From Coffea arabica (lineage: Eukaryota > Streptophyta > Magnoliopsida > Gentianales > Rubiaceae), in the NCBI RefSeq assembly GCF_036785885.1, contig NC_092323.1, positions 2,334,501 to 2,398,500 on the forward strand: a stretch of 64,000 bases of DNA. Reading direction: 5' to 3'. Made by a program: the position numbers and the translations under genes. The notes under the pieces are model-generated. The model ran no database searches and was not told where the DNA came from. It was given only the letters and a program-made list of their open reading frames with translations. Within the stretch, counting starts at the first letter, position 1. Each line of letters opens with the position of its first letter. This document shows, in pieces, positions 47,520 to 59,300 of this stretch.

Positions 47520-49254
47520 TGCTTCGACAGAATCCGCCCATATGGGAATCGTTCCTTTTTTTTTTTTGTAAGATGGGAATTGTTCTTTGATGTACAATAT
47601 ATCTATGTGTATAGATAATGTCATCTACATCCAGAAGATGGTACGCTTTTGTAAGGCATATACTCCCATTTTTTGGATGCTTGGATTTGTATTGTAGCTA
47701 AATCGTGTCAAAGCTTGTAGGGCAACGTCAAACATACTACACCACTTGCTAGTCTCACTTAGAGAAGTACTCCAGTTGTGGTTATTCTAACCTTTTCCTA
47801 CATGTCAAAGAGGGATATGAGCCACTGTTCTGGTGCATATGCTAAATCGCTAGTACTCTAGTAATTGATGATACTGCTCATTACCCACTTGGATAACACC
47901 AGTACGAAGCTTAACTTAGACAAATGAAATGAGGTTGAGTTTATGCATCTCCGAGACCACAAACCCACTAAAAGATAACAGTTGAAAAGAGACACAAAGT
48001 TTTTTATGCTAACTATTGATAATGTCTAATCGAACAATAAATTGCATTTTTTCTTACTCTTACTCTTTGAGGGTTCGGCTTAATTAGCATCATTAGCCAT
48101 AGTGTATGAAGTGGCTACAAGCAGGCACGCATTTCAGAGGCGGGAACACCAGAATAAAGACCTAGATATCCTGCATGCCAACTGGGATGCGAATTAAAAT
48201 TAGCAGTTAGTATATGCATCGTCCGCTCTCTACCGGCCGTTGCATTAGGCCTGTTGTTCAGGCTTCTATATATCCTATTGAAGATCTAATGTCACAAATG
48301 AGGTAATTAATAGATGGTGTACTTTATACATCATTAATGTTTAGTTCTTTTGAGCCGAAATATCTTCTGCATTGTCTACTTGCGGACCGGTGACTGCTGC
48401 TTCTACCTAATCGAAACATCTCATCCTTTTTTCTTTGGGTAATTGAGGGGAACATTTCATCCTAATTCCTATTCACCTTTCACATTTCTAGCCGCCCAAT
48501 TGGCTAAGGAAACAGCTTTAAGATCCTCCCGGCCGTATATTAGTTGTTACCTGCTATTTGGGTGAGGTGCCTGTGTGCAGATTGCAGAAGAAAACAATGA
48601 ATAAATAAATTTTAAAAAGACAAAGAATGCCAAATTAATTAGAGGAACAAATTTTGTGCGATTATCACGAGTGTCATGGGCTAAGTGGTGGTGGTTTGGC
48701 GGAAGTTATACTAACTATGATTGTGTAAAAATGTCAAAGATGGAACGGTATATATATTAAACACACCCTTAGATTGTAGTTTTTCAAAGAAAAATCGTCA
48801 CGTTTTTCATGGACACATTTTACAATCACCTTTTTACCTCCCAAATATCACATTGTTACAGTAATTTTTCTATAAAAAATCCAGAAAAATGCAATCCAAA
48901 CAAAGTCAAGTATATTAAATGACATGAATTTTTAATACTAAATGGTGCTCACGCTTTATATATATATAAATAAATAGAGAGACATGGATACGGATATGAT
49001 ACAACCAAGCATAGTAATAAAATAAGATCTGTCTTGCTTAATTGGATATTACACGGTACATATTGCCTCATGACCAGATGTATACCTTATTGCATGTGCA
49101 TAGTTTTCCAGGAAATTGAGATGCCTCTCTCCGAAGCCTCTTATCAAGTGGGAGAAAATTGATGTGGAAATAAATCATAAATGATAGAATGCGATCTCGA
49201 GCCTCTTGCTCGCAGCTGGAAATGGGATCTGTTCCTCGAGTCGAGGCCCAAGGT
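47520..49254. other. Intergenic DNA downstream of the LBD gene
   Basis: The LBD 3' UTR probably runs to about 47620. Beyond it I see a MITE (48765-48905) and an AT-rich run near 48960, but no gene. Confidence 0.5.
48765..48905. mobile_element. MITE, TTGTTTGG/GGATTGCA-type
   Basis: The right end AAAATGCAATCCAAACAAAG matches the family end seen at 3890-3908. The left end CCCTTAGATTGTAGTTTTTC is diverged. About 140 bp, non-coding. Confidence 0.5.
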
Positions 49255-49270
49255 CAAGTGGAACTTAATT

Positions 49271-49381
49271 TTTTTTTTTTTTTTTTTTGTCAATCGCCAA
49301 CCCTATTTCTACTTCTACTCTATTTAGCGGAGATCCAATTCGACCTATGAGGGGTCGGTGGGAACAGAACCACTACCGGAA
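49271..49381 (-). mobile_element. Short, probably 5'-truncated SINE, minus strand
   Basis: The 16-bp target duplication CAAGTGGAACTTAATT is at 49255-49270 and 49382-49397. Poly-T at the left is the inverted tail, and the minus-strand 3' end TTGACAAAAA resembles the tails of the other SINEs. The body is only about 110 bp and no full A box is seen. Confidence 0.75.
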
Positions 49382-49399
49382 CAAGTGGAACTTAATTAG

Positions 49400-51708
49400 A
49401 GTACAAGAGAATCAGAATATTAAGAGAAGTAGTAAAACTGTAAAATTGAAGATTTTCCAAATGTTTGTCTCCCCGAATTAAGCTGCTGTGAACTTCTGAC
49501 ATGTCCACCACCATGTTCATCTATAATTGTCAGTGTCTTGCACAGTGAAATGTACAGGAACCTACCATGTAGGATCTGGAAAAAGATTGTTCTACCATGT
49601 GAGAAAATGTGAGCCTACAGAACTTCTATATACGACGCTGCTGATGCCTGATGTTGATATTGTTGTGTTTTTTTTTTCCTTTTTTCTTTTTTTGAGGGAG
49701 GGGTTTCCCGGGGGCTCTAGATTGCCGTGGCTGGGCTAGATTTGCAGTGACTGATAATGATAGTCATGATTTGATTTCTCACAACCGTCCGCTTCTGCAA
49801 AACCATGCATAATATTCTGCCGCAGTAGAAGAGTGAATATTATGACTACTTAGTACAAGACATTGGATCTCGTGAAGGTTAATTACGGGAAATACCCTAA
49901 ATAAACCCAACTCATAATTCATAACTTATTAATCCTATTAGATGGAAAAACAAAAAAAATACGCCCCTCTTTAAACAATACTCATTGTTTTATAGTTAAT
50001 GACGAAATAATATTTGTTTATTATATTTTATTTAGACTAATATTAAAACGAGAGGCTAAGTCAAGCCCGCAATACCCTCCACAAATAAATAAATGAGAAA
50101 AAGTTTAAAATCACCCAGACCCAACCCATGATCTTACTTAATTATAATTATACGACTATTCTTACATCATCTTATTTCACCTATCATCATTTTTTTTTCT
50201 CTTTATTTATTTTTTTTAAAGAATTTCTCTCACTTTTTACGTCATCATCGAATAACGTGACGTGACACTCAAATATATCACATCCACTACAAATGAATGA
50301 ATGTGCAAAGGAGGTCCATCCAAATATTTTAATTAGATTGCTAAACTGTATCCAATTAGCTATTTTTCAGCGTGGGATTGCACCGAAACGGTAAGTAAGC
50401 GAAGTAACAAAAAAGAAATTTTTTTTTTTTAATTATTATTGATTGAGTAGGTTAGAGATGGACATCAAAATATGCTGCTTGTCTCACTTTCTCATGCAAA
50501 GCAATGCACGCGCACGCCCACGGATACATAAAAAGCGTACAGCAGCAAAAGGTGGGGTGGGGCTGGGGAAGCTGTTTTCTGGAGAAAAAGGGACTTGGCA
50601 TCTCTCACTGGGATTGTGCATTTCGGCCCCCTTCAAGTCTGCCAATTCGATAATCCGTCACATCCATCGCTCTCGTGTACTTGGAGTTAGGGGGTCAAGC
50701 TTACTTACTGCTAGTCTTGAGTGGCGTGGCATTGGCCCTCTTAACCGCCCAAACATTCCTGTGGAGTTCAGGTGACCATTTTTTGGTCCCCGGCCTACCT
50801 TAATCATATGGCATCTAGCTATGCTGGCCTGCTACTGCCACTGCTCCTCTACTCCATCCATCCTTCCAATCCCAAAGCTTCAAATTTCCATCCATCCATC
50901 CATTGATTGATTGATTGATCCGACTGCCCCCAAACGTAACTCCTCCACTCCCCTCCTTCCTACTCCTCCTACTATTACCGCTGCTAGCTACTACTAATTA
51001 TAGACGCCCGTGGAGTGGAATGGAGTGTTGTAGGCTAGCTGCCGAATTCCTCACCAACGAACACTTTCCACAGCCTACCGTGTACGAGGATTCCCATTTC
51101 GTTACTACTACTGACTACTGTTATCTTTTTGGTCCCCTTTCGTCAAAGGGTTTTAACAGTAGTAGTAGTTCCACTTTCTATATGCGATGAATTACTAATC
51201 AGGCATGTTTCTACTACTTAAGCAGAGACCAGCTGAAATTTTTTTCCCTTGAATGATGCCTTACCATGCATGGGATTGCTGGTGACGCAAAATCAAAAGA
51301 TTAGGCAATCTATGCAGCAACACATGTAGTTAGGAGACCAGCTGCAAAATGGATTCGCTGTCCCTGTCGTGTCGTGTCGTGGGGGATTTTTTACTTTAAG
51401 GTCCTGCGGGCCTTTTTCTTTCCTTTTGGTCAAAAAAGCTCATCTTTTTTTTAAAAAAAAATAAAGTGAACCAAAAAAAAAAAAAGGAATTTTTGGTACT
51501 GTCATTTTAGCCTTCAATATCAGATTTTACTGATCCAGACGACACCAAACTGGTTGGGCAGGCCAGTATGGATCCAATAATTACTGATCCAAAAGGGAGA
51601 TAGGCTTCGGCCTGTTTGTTGTCTCTTTGGTTTTGGTTTTGACCATGTTTTAAGCCCTCTTATGAATTGGATTTTTTTCGGCTTAAGAAAATAGATTAAG
51701 CCCAAGGA
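49400..51708. other. Gene-free stretch with simple repeats
   Basis: Includes CATCCATCCATCC and GATTGATTGATTGATT microsatellites near 50890-50925 and a short inverted pair (ACTACTACTGACTACTGTT against AACAGTAGTAGTAGT, about 51105-51170). The open frame at 50443-50775 has no recognisable domain. Confidence 0.4.
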
Positions 51709-51734
51709 TTGCTATTCTCGGCAAGCTTACAGGC

Positions 51735-51860
51735 CCTGCTGTCAACACCCCCGCTCATTGTAATCATCAGCCCCATACTTGTCCCAGGATTCCCTGTCTC
51801 GGGTGCTTATGGGTTGACTGGGCTTTCATCTATTTCTTGGCTTCTAAATTTCACAAGGCC
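51735..51860 (+). pseudogene. Oleosin fragment (proline-knot region)
   Basis: One frame reads LLSTPPLIVIISPILVP, then GAYGLTGLSSISWLLNF. This matches the centre of the intact oleosin 1.7 kb downstream ([14 protein letters not shown] ... [16 protein letters not shown]) and keeps the PX5SPX3P proline knot. The N-terminal hydrophobic arm and the amphipathic C-terminus are absent or unrecognisable, so it cannot make a normal oleosin. Best read as the relic of a tandem oleosin duplicate. Confidence 0.8.
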
Positions 51861-51999
51861 GAGTACCAGCAAGTTTGTACAGGTACCGCTGTGACGGGCC
51901 AGGAAAATTGCTGCTGTTGAATGAGCCCAGGAAGATGGCCTGATAATTGCAATCTCAATGCGCAAATTGCAATGCCTTGTGAAGTTCGGAAATGTCAGT

Positions 52000-53220
52000 A
52001 CATATGAAGTTTAGAAAGTTTTGGGAAAGTATGATAATAGACGGACTAATTTGTCCCTATCTTAAAATTTTTTGACAAATTTATCTCTATTAGTTAATTT
52101 AAATTTTTGTGACCAATTTGCTCCAACTTACATGTAATGAAAAGGACTATATTGCCTTTGGACTAAATTGCACTTATTAACCTTATTTTCTCAACCAATT
52201 TCTATATAAATACATAATCTTATCAATTGAGCTTTTTGCAAATGAATGCTTCAATAAGCTTAAACTAGATCCCAAAAAAAAAAAAAAACCTTCTATATTG
52301 ACTTGAGTTTGGCTCATTTAAAACTCTTAAATGGGTTGAATTTTATTCAATTTAACCCTAATTTAGCGAAAACTCACCCCATTATTTAATTGAATTTCAG
52401 TTTTAGATTCAGAAACTAGATTAAAACCTATTTTTAAGGGCCAAATGAGCTGAGTTTGAGTGAATGCAAATTTTTATATATCAAAACCCTTAATTTACTT
52501 TATAATTCTAAAGTTTCAAATTACTTTATTTTAATAAAAGTTATAAATTCTTAAATTCTTTTATTCAAACGATCATACAAATTAAGGACTATTTTGTTCA
52601 TTAAAATAGTAATCTTATTTTTTCCAATTTCCAACCAAACATAGGATAAGATTATTTCCCAGTATATCCTATCCAATCTAGAACCAATCAAACACTAAAT
52701 AATTCGGATTATTAATTCGAAAATGACTCAACTCAAAATTAATAAATGGATGATGAGTCATACCATCTCATCCACTCTGTGAACCAAACAAACCCTTAGA
52801 GATTTGTATAATTTCTATTATTAAGTTTTTTTTTGTGAGAAGTTTTGAATTTAGGACCACCTATTTATAATCTCTTTCACCTTACCATTCAATCTAAATC
52901 CCTCCCGTTGAGCGAGTGATCCAGCTGCAAAAATCACAGCATATATCTAGCTAGCAATTTTTTTATTTTTTTGTTTGGTCGGTCTTTTAAGTTCTTGATA
53001 ACAGCTAGATAGCAAATAAGAAACCAGAGTGATCATGGGCCAATTGATTATTAATCCAGCCAATATGCTCTGCTAGCACTCATTCGTTAAAAAGTACTGA
53101 TACAACAAAGAGAGAGAGAGAGAGAGAATAAGAAGAGAAGTCAGAGAAGTTTTGCCGCAGGGTAGAAGGAAACCGACAGAGATGAAGGAAGGATAGGTGG
53201 CAAGAACGTTCAAAACCCCG
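52000..53220. other. AT-rich intergenic DNA between oleosin relic and oleosin
   Basis: The segment about 52143-52325 resembles 62605-62745 (GGACTA-AATTGC, then TAAATAC-AAAATCTTAT and TATATTG-CTT-AGTTTGG-TCATTTA), so it is a dispersed repeat. GA repeats lie near 53110. No gene seen. Confidence 0.45.
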
Positions 53221-53275
53221 TGCCAGACACCCAACCCCGCAACTTGTTTCTCATGCAAAGCCTTTCACTAAATGT

Positions 53276-53352
53276 CATGCATGCAGCCCAACACGTTGCA
53301 CTCCCCCACTCTTCCCTCCTGCCCCCTAATGTCACTCACCCTTCTCTTTAAA
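53276..53352 (+). promoter_or_regulatory. Seed-type oleosin promoter: RY repeat, ABRE-like core, TATA-like box
   Basis: CATGCATGC (53276-53284) is a perfect RY motif, the site of B3 factors such as ABI3 and FUS3. ACACGTTG, about 10 bp on, is an ABRE/E-box-like core. TCTTTAAAAG at 53345 can serve as the TATA box, about 110 bp before the ATG. A further CATGCAAA lies at about 53252. Motif calls by eye. Confidence 0.65.
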
Positions 53353-53459
53353 AGCAACTGCTTACTCGAGCCGCTTCTCCACTCTATAGTCTGTAATCCA
53401 TCATCGCCTCTTCTCATCATTAAAAAAAAGCTCAACAATCTTATCATTCAGAGCAATCG

Positions 53460-53969
53460 ATGGCTGATCGAGACCGTTCACCGCCACAACAGCTTCAAGT
53501 ACACCCTCAGCACCTGGGATATGGGGAAGGCGGCGTCAAGACCCTCTTTCCTCAGAGGGGCCCGTCGGCAATTCAAGTCCTGGCAGTTGTCACTCTCCTC
53601 CCTGTTGGTGGCACCCTCTTTGGTCTCGCTGGTCTCACATTAGTTGGGACCTTGATCGGCCTTGCCCTCACCACCCCACTCTTTGTGATCTGCAGCCCGG
53701 TTCTGGTGCCTGCTGTTGTCCTCTTCGGCCTGGCCGTCACTGGCTTCCTCTCGTCTGGAGCCTTCGGTCTCACGGGGCTCTCATCTCTTTCTTGGGTTTT
53801 GAATTGCTTCAGGCAGAAGGCTACGGAGCAGATGGACGATGCCAGGAGGCGCATGCAGGAGGCGGCAGGGCAACTGGGCCAGAAGACTAAGGAAGTAGGG
53901 GAGAGGATCCAGACAAAAGCCCAGGAACCTACTGGAAGAGATCAAGGTGGAAGGGAAGCTGGAAAATAG
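53460..53969 (+). CDS. Oleosin (seed oil-body structural protein)
   Basis: Intronless, 169 residues. A hydrophilic N-terminus (1 to about 35), a roughly 75-residue uncharged hydrophobic hairpin (about 38-115) with the proline knot [12 protein letters not shown] (PX5SPX3P; P73, P80, P84), and a long charged amphipathic C-terminus ([20 protein letters not shown]). The extended C-terminus points to the H-form. Oleosins coat triacylglycerol droplets in seeds, the hairpin plunging into the oil. The seed-type promoter motifs just upstream agree. A decayed relative lies 1.6 kb upstream, so a small tandem family once stood here. Confidence 0.93.
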   Translation: MADRDRSPPQQLQVHPQHLGYGEGGVKTLFPQRGPSAIQVLAVVTLLPVGGTLFGLAGLTLVGTLIGLALTTPLFVICSPVLVPAVVLFGLAVTGFLSSGAFGLTGLSSLSWVLNCFRQKATEQMDDARRRMQEAAGQLGQKTKEVGERIQTKAQEPTGRDQGGREAGK

Positions 53970-54899
53970 GTGGAGAAATTCCAATTAAGCACTGCGCCAG
54001 TATGCAGCATGGAAGTTGGTTCCTGGAAATAATAATGTAGATGTTTGTAATTGTACTGTGATGTTATTAATTGTACCGTGTCAATTCGTATTTGGTTGTA
54101 TTATTGCCGGCATCCATCTCAGATATCCATTTGCGTCATCATAATCTCTTTGTTTGTTGAGGGTTTTCCTTGTATTGGTAAGATCAATATCTTCAATTTT
54201 ATGGCATTGTTTTGGTATCTTTTTTCCTTAATATAACCTTTTTTTCTTTTACAGTGGATGGTATTGCGAGGAGTTATCATCAAATATTGCCGCCCATGCC
54301 AGAAGACTTCTCAAGACAAAAATTTGTTAAATCATTTTGGTTCAAAAGAATTCTCAAGACAATTTGTTTAATAACACCGGCAGGAACTGCTCGGCACATG
54401 AATCCGTCCCCTCGATTAGAGGGGGTTATCATTCTTTAGCTCTTTTCAAGATAGTTATGTACCATATTCTCCGTTGATTGTGAAACTGAAGAGCCAATAT
54501 AAAAGTGAAGTGCCACTGTATAGAGCAAGGATACGCTTTTAAGCTTCTTCTCAAGTTCTCAGGATGCGGTGAAAGCCCCACAACGTTTGATCCTATACTA
54601 ACAGCACCCGGACATCCTTATACCATATAAGAATGAACTTAGGGCAAAAATGGTCTTTGAATTTCAATCGGTATAAGAATGAGTTTAGGGTACAGGCAAA
54701 GATGGTCTTTGAAGTAAAAATGGTCTTCGAATTTCTCTTTGCCTTTGAAGTAAAGATGGTCTTCGAATTTCAACTGCAAGTGGGGCTATTTTGAGAATGT
54801 GAATTCAAATGCAAGGGTGGGATTATTTTTATTTTGGAAATATGTGAGTGTTTGAAATGTAATTGGAGCATTGAATATAGGTCATTATGACTAGTTTGG

Positions 54900-56210
54900 T
54901 TTTGTTGCAATTACTTAGATGTTTTTTCAAACATTTAAAGTTATGGGCAAGTTTGATAGGTGACATTGTTGGATATCCGATTGACCATTCGGTACAACTG
55001 AATTATATCTGATTGACATTAATGGCTAATTCAGCTTGTGTTTTAGTGGAGTTACGTAAACTTTTCTCAGTTATTTGCAAACTTATGATATATAGATATT
55101 AAAACACAATTAATGCTAAGTATTCTCAGTTATTTGCAAACTTATGATATATAGATATTAAAACACAATTAATGCTAATTAGTAGAGACTGTTATCATAG
55201 TAAGCCCATTTGTTCAAATTCATTTAATTTATTTATAGCTTTGTTACACCAAAACCATGCAACCTATTGAATTCAGATGTCGCTACATTAGCTACTTCTC
55301 TTCCCCATTTTGCAACACCCTTTTGCAATAGGTATGTTTTCTTTAACAAATCTACTTATTGGTTGTAAGAAATCTCAATAAGTATATTTTCTTTAACCAA
55401 TCTATATTTTATTTGTAAAATTTTCTTTAACCAATCTATATTTTATTTGTAAAAAATTTGTAATCTTGCAGGTTGTATGTGCGATAATTTTTTAATATTT
55501 TTAATTCAATTGTCCATGTCCGACATGTTTTGCAACACCCTTTTGCAATAGGTATGTTTTCTTTAACAAATCTACTTATTGGTTGTAAGAAATCTCAATA
55601 AGTATATTTTCTTTAACCAATCTATATTTTATTTGTAAAAAATTTGTAATCTTGCAGGTTGTATGTGCGATAATTTTTTAATATTTTTAATTCAATTGTC
55701 CATGTCCGACATGCTTGATAGAGAGGAGATCACATTTATTAATTGTTATTTGTGGTTTAAAATAAATTTATCATCATAAATTTTCCCATTTACAAATTGC
55801 ATCTACTTCTTTTTTGTTTTAAATTTCATTTACGCAATTTTTTGACTTCATTTGATTTACCAATAGATTTAACTATCTATTTAAAATATTTAGCTACAAA
55901 TCTAAAGTACGTACTTCAATAATTTTAATTATTTTCTTGAATTGAGTGGATTAAAATGCTTTAGTACTTTTTTTGAGGTAATTTTTCCTCTAAATTAGCA
56001 TGTTAATTGTTATATATCTTTCCTCTCATTATGTTTCATTGTATATTATATTTTTGACTCAGCATGTAACTTATGATTTTTCTATTTAATATTATATAAT
56101 AAAATTGTCATACTTCGATTCTTATACTACAAAATACTAAATAATAATTATTAACCATATTTAATTACAGGCACTAAACTTCCTCGTGTAACACGGGCTT
56201 TTCCCCCTAG
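54900..56210 (+). mobile_element. Non-autonomous Helitron (3' end certain, 5' end not placed)
   Basis: The 3' end has the hairpin CGTGT-A-ACACG (56185-56195), then CCCCCTAG ending at 56210, followed by T. The body is AT-rich and holds a 56-bp tandem duplication (55064-55119 and 55123-55178) and a large direct duplication (55307-55526 and 55527-55714). No Rep/helicase coding was seen, so it depends on another element. The left limit of 54900 is only a guess. Confidence 0.6.
55307..55714. repeat. Direct duplication of about 190-220 bp inside the Helitron
   Basis: Both copies start TTTTGCAACACCCTTTTGCA and end CATGTCCGACATG. The first copy additionally doubles a segment of about 35 bp (TTTCTTTAACCAATCTATAT...), explaining its greater length. 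Few or no point differences were seen, so the duplication is young. Confidence 0.8.
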
Positions 56211-56312
56211 TAAAGTACATAAGATCACCCATCCGTCTATTCTCCCATTTCAAGAAGAAAAGCATGAAACAAAAGAATATTTAAAAAATTTAAACGACTA
56301 AATACAGGTTCG

Positions 56313-59300
56313 TTATGTAGTTTGCTCCGGTTTTCCTGCTTCGGCATGCGTATTTCCAGGCTCAGTGGTTGGCTTTGCGGGATTAGGAATCCAAAAGGTA
56401 AGAACCGAAGATGCAGCAGCAAACATGACCCTACGAGGAGCCCACTTCAAGCATGAGGCAACGCCTATGTAATTATCCCAGCAGGCAACCTGCACTTAGG
56501 ATTAATTGCAGCATAAGAAGTGCAATTCAATTGTAGCATAAGTTAGAAAGGAAAATGATATTAGCACTTCTCAAAAAATCTCAAACACTTCTTCCCTTTC
56601 TTTGCATTAGATCAAAAATGAGAAACCTCAAACACTCCTTCCTTTCTTTGCATTAGATCAAAAATGAAAAATTTCATACACCCCTTGCCTTTCCCTTTCC
56701 CTTTTTTGCATTAGAACAAGTTTAAGGAGCGTCTGAGATTTTTTTTTGAAAAGTGTTAATATCATTTCCCATCCTTTTACATTAGATCAAGTTTAATAAG
56801 TGTCTGAAATTTTTTAAAGAGTGTTAATACCATTTCCCTTCCTTTCTTTTACATTAGATCAAGTTTAAGAAGTGTGTGAAATTTTTTAAAGAGTGTTAAT
56901 ACCATTTCCCTTCCTTTCTTTTACATTAGACCAAGTTTAAGGAGTGCCTGAAATTGTTTTTGAAGAGTGTTAATATCATTTTCCGTTAGCAAACTCGCTT
57001 CTTTTCCACTACAAGTATTTTATCAACTCCCTAGGTTACCACATAGCCAAGAAGCCGGCTTTCTCTCCTGATAGTTCTTATATTTCCCAATTTATAGGCC
57101 AAAATAGGTAAATGCATCTTACAGCCTTCCGTTACCACAAATGAAACTCTGACTTCATCATAAATTTACACGAGATCAGAATTTGCTTGTGTGCTTTACA
57201 ATCGTTGTTGCTCATTTACAATAGACTCGATCTGGAGCTTCAATTTTGTAAAACATAGACATATATCCTGGAAGATATTGGAAGTCAAGCAGCCTTAACC
57301 GGCCACAAAGAAATCAACCCGACTAAGGCTCTGTTTAATAATCCCATTTAGACTTAATGAATTCAGATCTTAACATGATCAGACTCATTTGATAACAAAA
57401 AATTGAATATCCGAATTAATTAAGTGACATTGAATTTCCGATGCAAAATTAGCTTCCAAAAATAAGTGATAAGCTATTCAGTTATCATTGAATGTGATAT
57501 ACATTTAAATGTAATAGATTTAATACTTAACAATTTAATAACTTAAATTTCATATTTCAAATTTAAAAATGGATTTAATAAGTGATTTCAGATTTAATAA
57601 GCTATTCACTTAATAAGCTTTTCAAATTTAATAAGTGATTTAATAAGCTATTCACTTATTTCAGATTTAATAAGTGATTTCAATTTAACAATAGATTCAG
57701 ACTTCAGATTTCAGTTTTCAGACTTCAGTTTTATCAAACACACCCTAACTCATGAAAAAACAAGATGTACGTGTCAAAATATGTTCAGCGGATATGCTTT
57801 CATGACAAGGGATGAGAATGTCATTCTCGCTCATTTACTGTAACTCTAACAAGATACATGAATCAAAGCTCAGCAGATTTGGGGGTGTCTGCTCGAGTAT
57901 ATACGAGGAAGGGAGGAATCACCATACCTTATTTCTTGTTCTTATGCTCCAAGCATGGAGAGTTCCATCTCCAGAACCTTTAACAGAGTAGTGATATCAG
58001 TTCTAGTGTTTAAAAAAAAAGAGTAGTGGATCACCAAAGAAAAAAAAAACTAGGGATATCACTAGTGTTAAATAGTGGATCACCACCAAAAAAAAAAAAC
58101 ATCAATAAGCTATTAATCATGCGAGGTATGACTAAGAACTCTTATCAAACCAACTACAAAAGGTAGCAATAAATGATGCACACAAATGATACATAAAACA
58201 GTTTCAGAATCTTTGCGCAAGGATGTGTTAGAATTAATTTAACTGGCAACAGCCAGCTAAATTGTCACATGGCCACATAGCTACTACTAAACCCCAGCAT
58301 AATGTTGGAATAGTTAAAAAAGTTGTTCCCATTACAAGATTATAGAACATAAACAGCAATGTTTGGCATCTTTAACCACTTCAGATGAACTTAAGACACT
58401 TCACTGAAGACGTACAGTTCACAAAGTTGCAAACCACTTCCCATAGACGAGTGTGATACTCCTGTTTGAAGTGTATTCACTTATTTGAAGAGAAAAACAG
58501 TATTTCTAATTGTTCAGGCACAACATCCTGATAAACAGAAAACCAGTCTATCATCCCAGTTACAACCACTAGACTGGCTCAGATGAAACGTCTAACATCA
58601 CTAAAGTAGTTATATTCCTTCTCTTTTGTTAAGAAGATGTGTTAAGGAAGAACTTGTCAATTGCACGAACCACTCAGGAAGACACTAAATCAATCACAAC
58701 CAAATTAAGATTAAGCTTAAGCATTTGAAATCTTGTATCAGATGAAAAATAATAGAGCAGAAGGAGCATCATAGAAGGAAAAAACATGAAGAATTGAAAA
58801 GTATTATATTTCCTTAAGCAAACAGAATACGACCAAATGTCTATACCTGAAACCAAATATTGGCCATCTGGTGTAAATGTAGCCTCTATAGCTGTATTGG
58901 GGGAAGGATCCAGACTAAAACCACAACGCTGAAGTAGAAAAAAGCATAATGTTTCAGTTGAGGAAAAAGAAAAGGTGAAAACCTCATACCAGTACCCCAG
59001 GAAACAAGGAAAGCAAGAAAATCCAAAAGTGATGCATACAATACTATTAAAAAATAGAGAAAGAAAAGCAAGAAATCTGACCTTCTCGCCTCCATATGCG
59101 TCAAGAACATATATGTTGTTACTTTTAGTAGCCAACAGCATTGATTTACCATCATTACTGAACTTAATATCACAGACTTCAGCTGTATCTCCACCAACAA
59201 GGAAAGTATCAAATGGTCCCTGCATTTTTCACAGGATAGTTGATTTCACGAGATCATGCGTACAAAAGAAAGTGAATGCTTGTTTTTCCTTTATATAACT

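Noticed and set aside
50443-50775. 110-codon open frame
   Set aside because: Basic, unstructured sequence without similarity I can name; no promoter or introns evident.
51100-51175. Short inverted ACTACTACT/AGTAGTAGT pair as a microRNA hairpin
   Set aside because: Simple trinucleotide repeat complementarity; stem too short and low-complexity.
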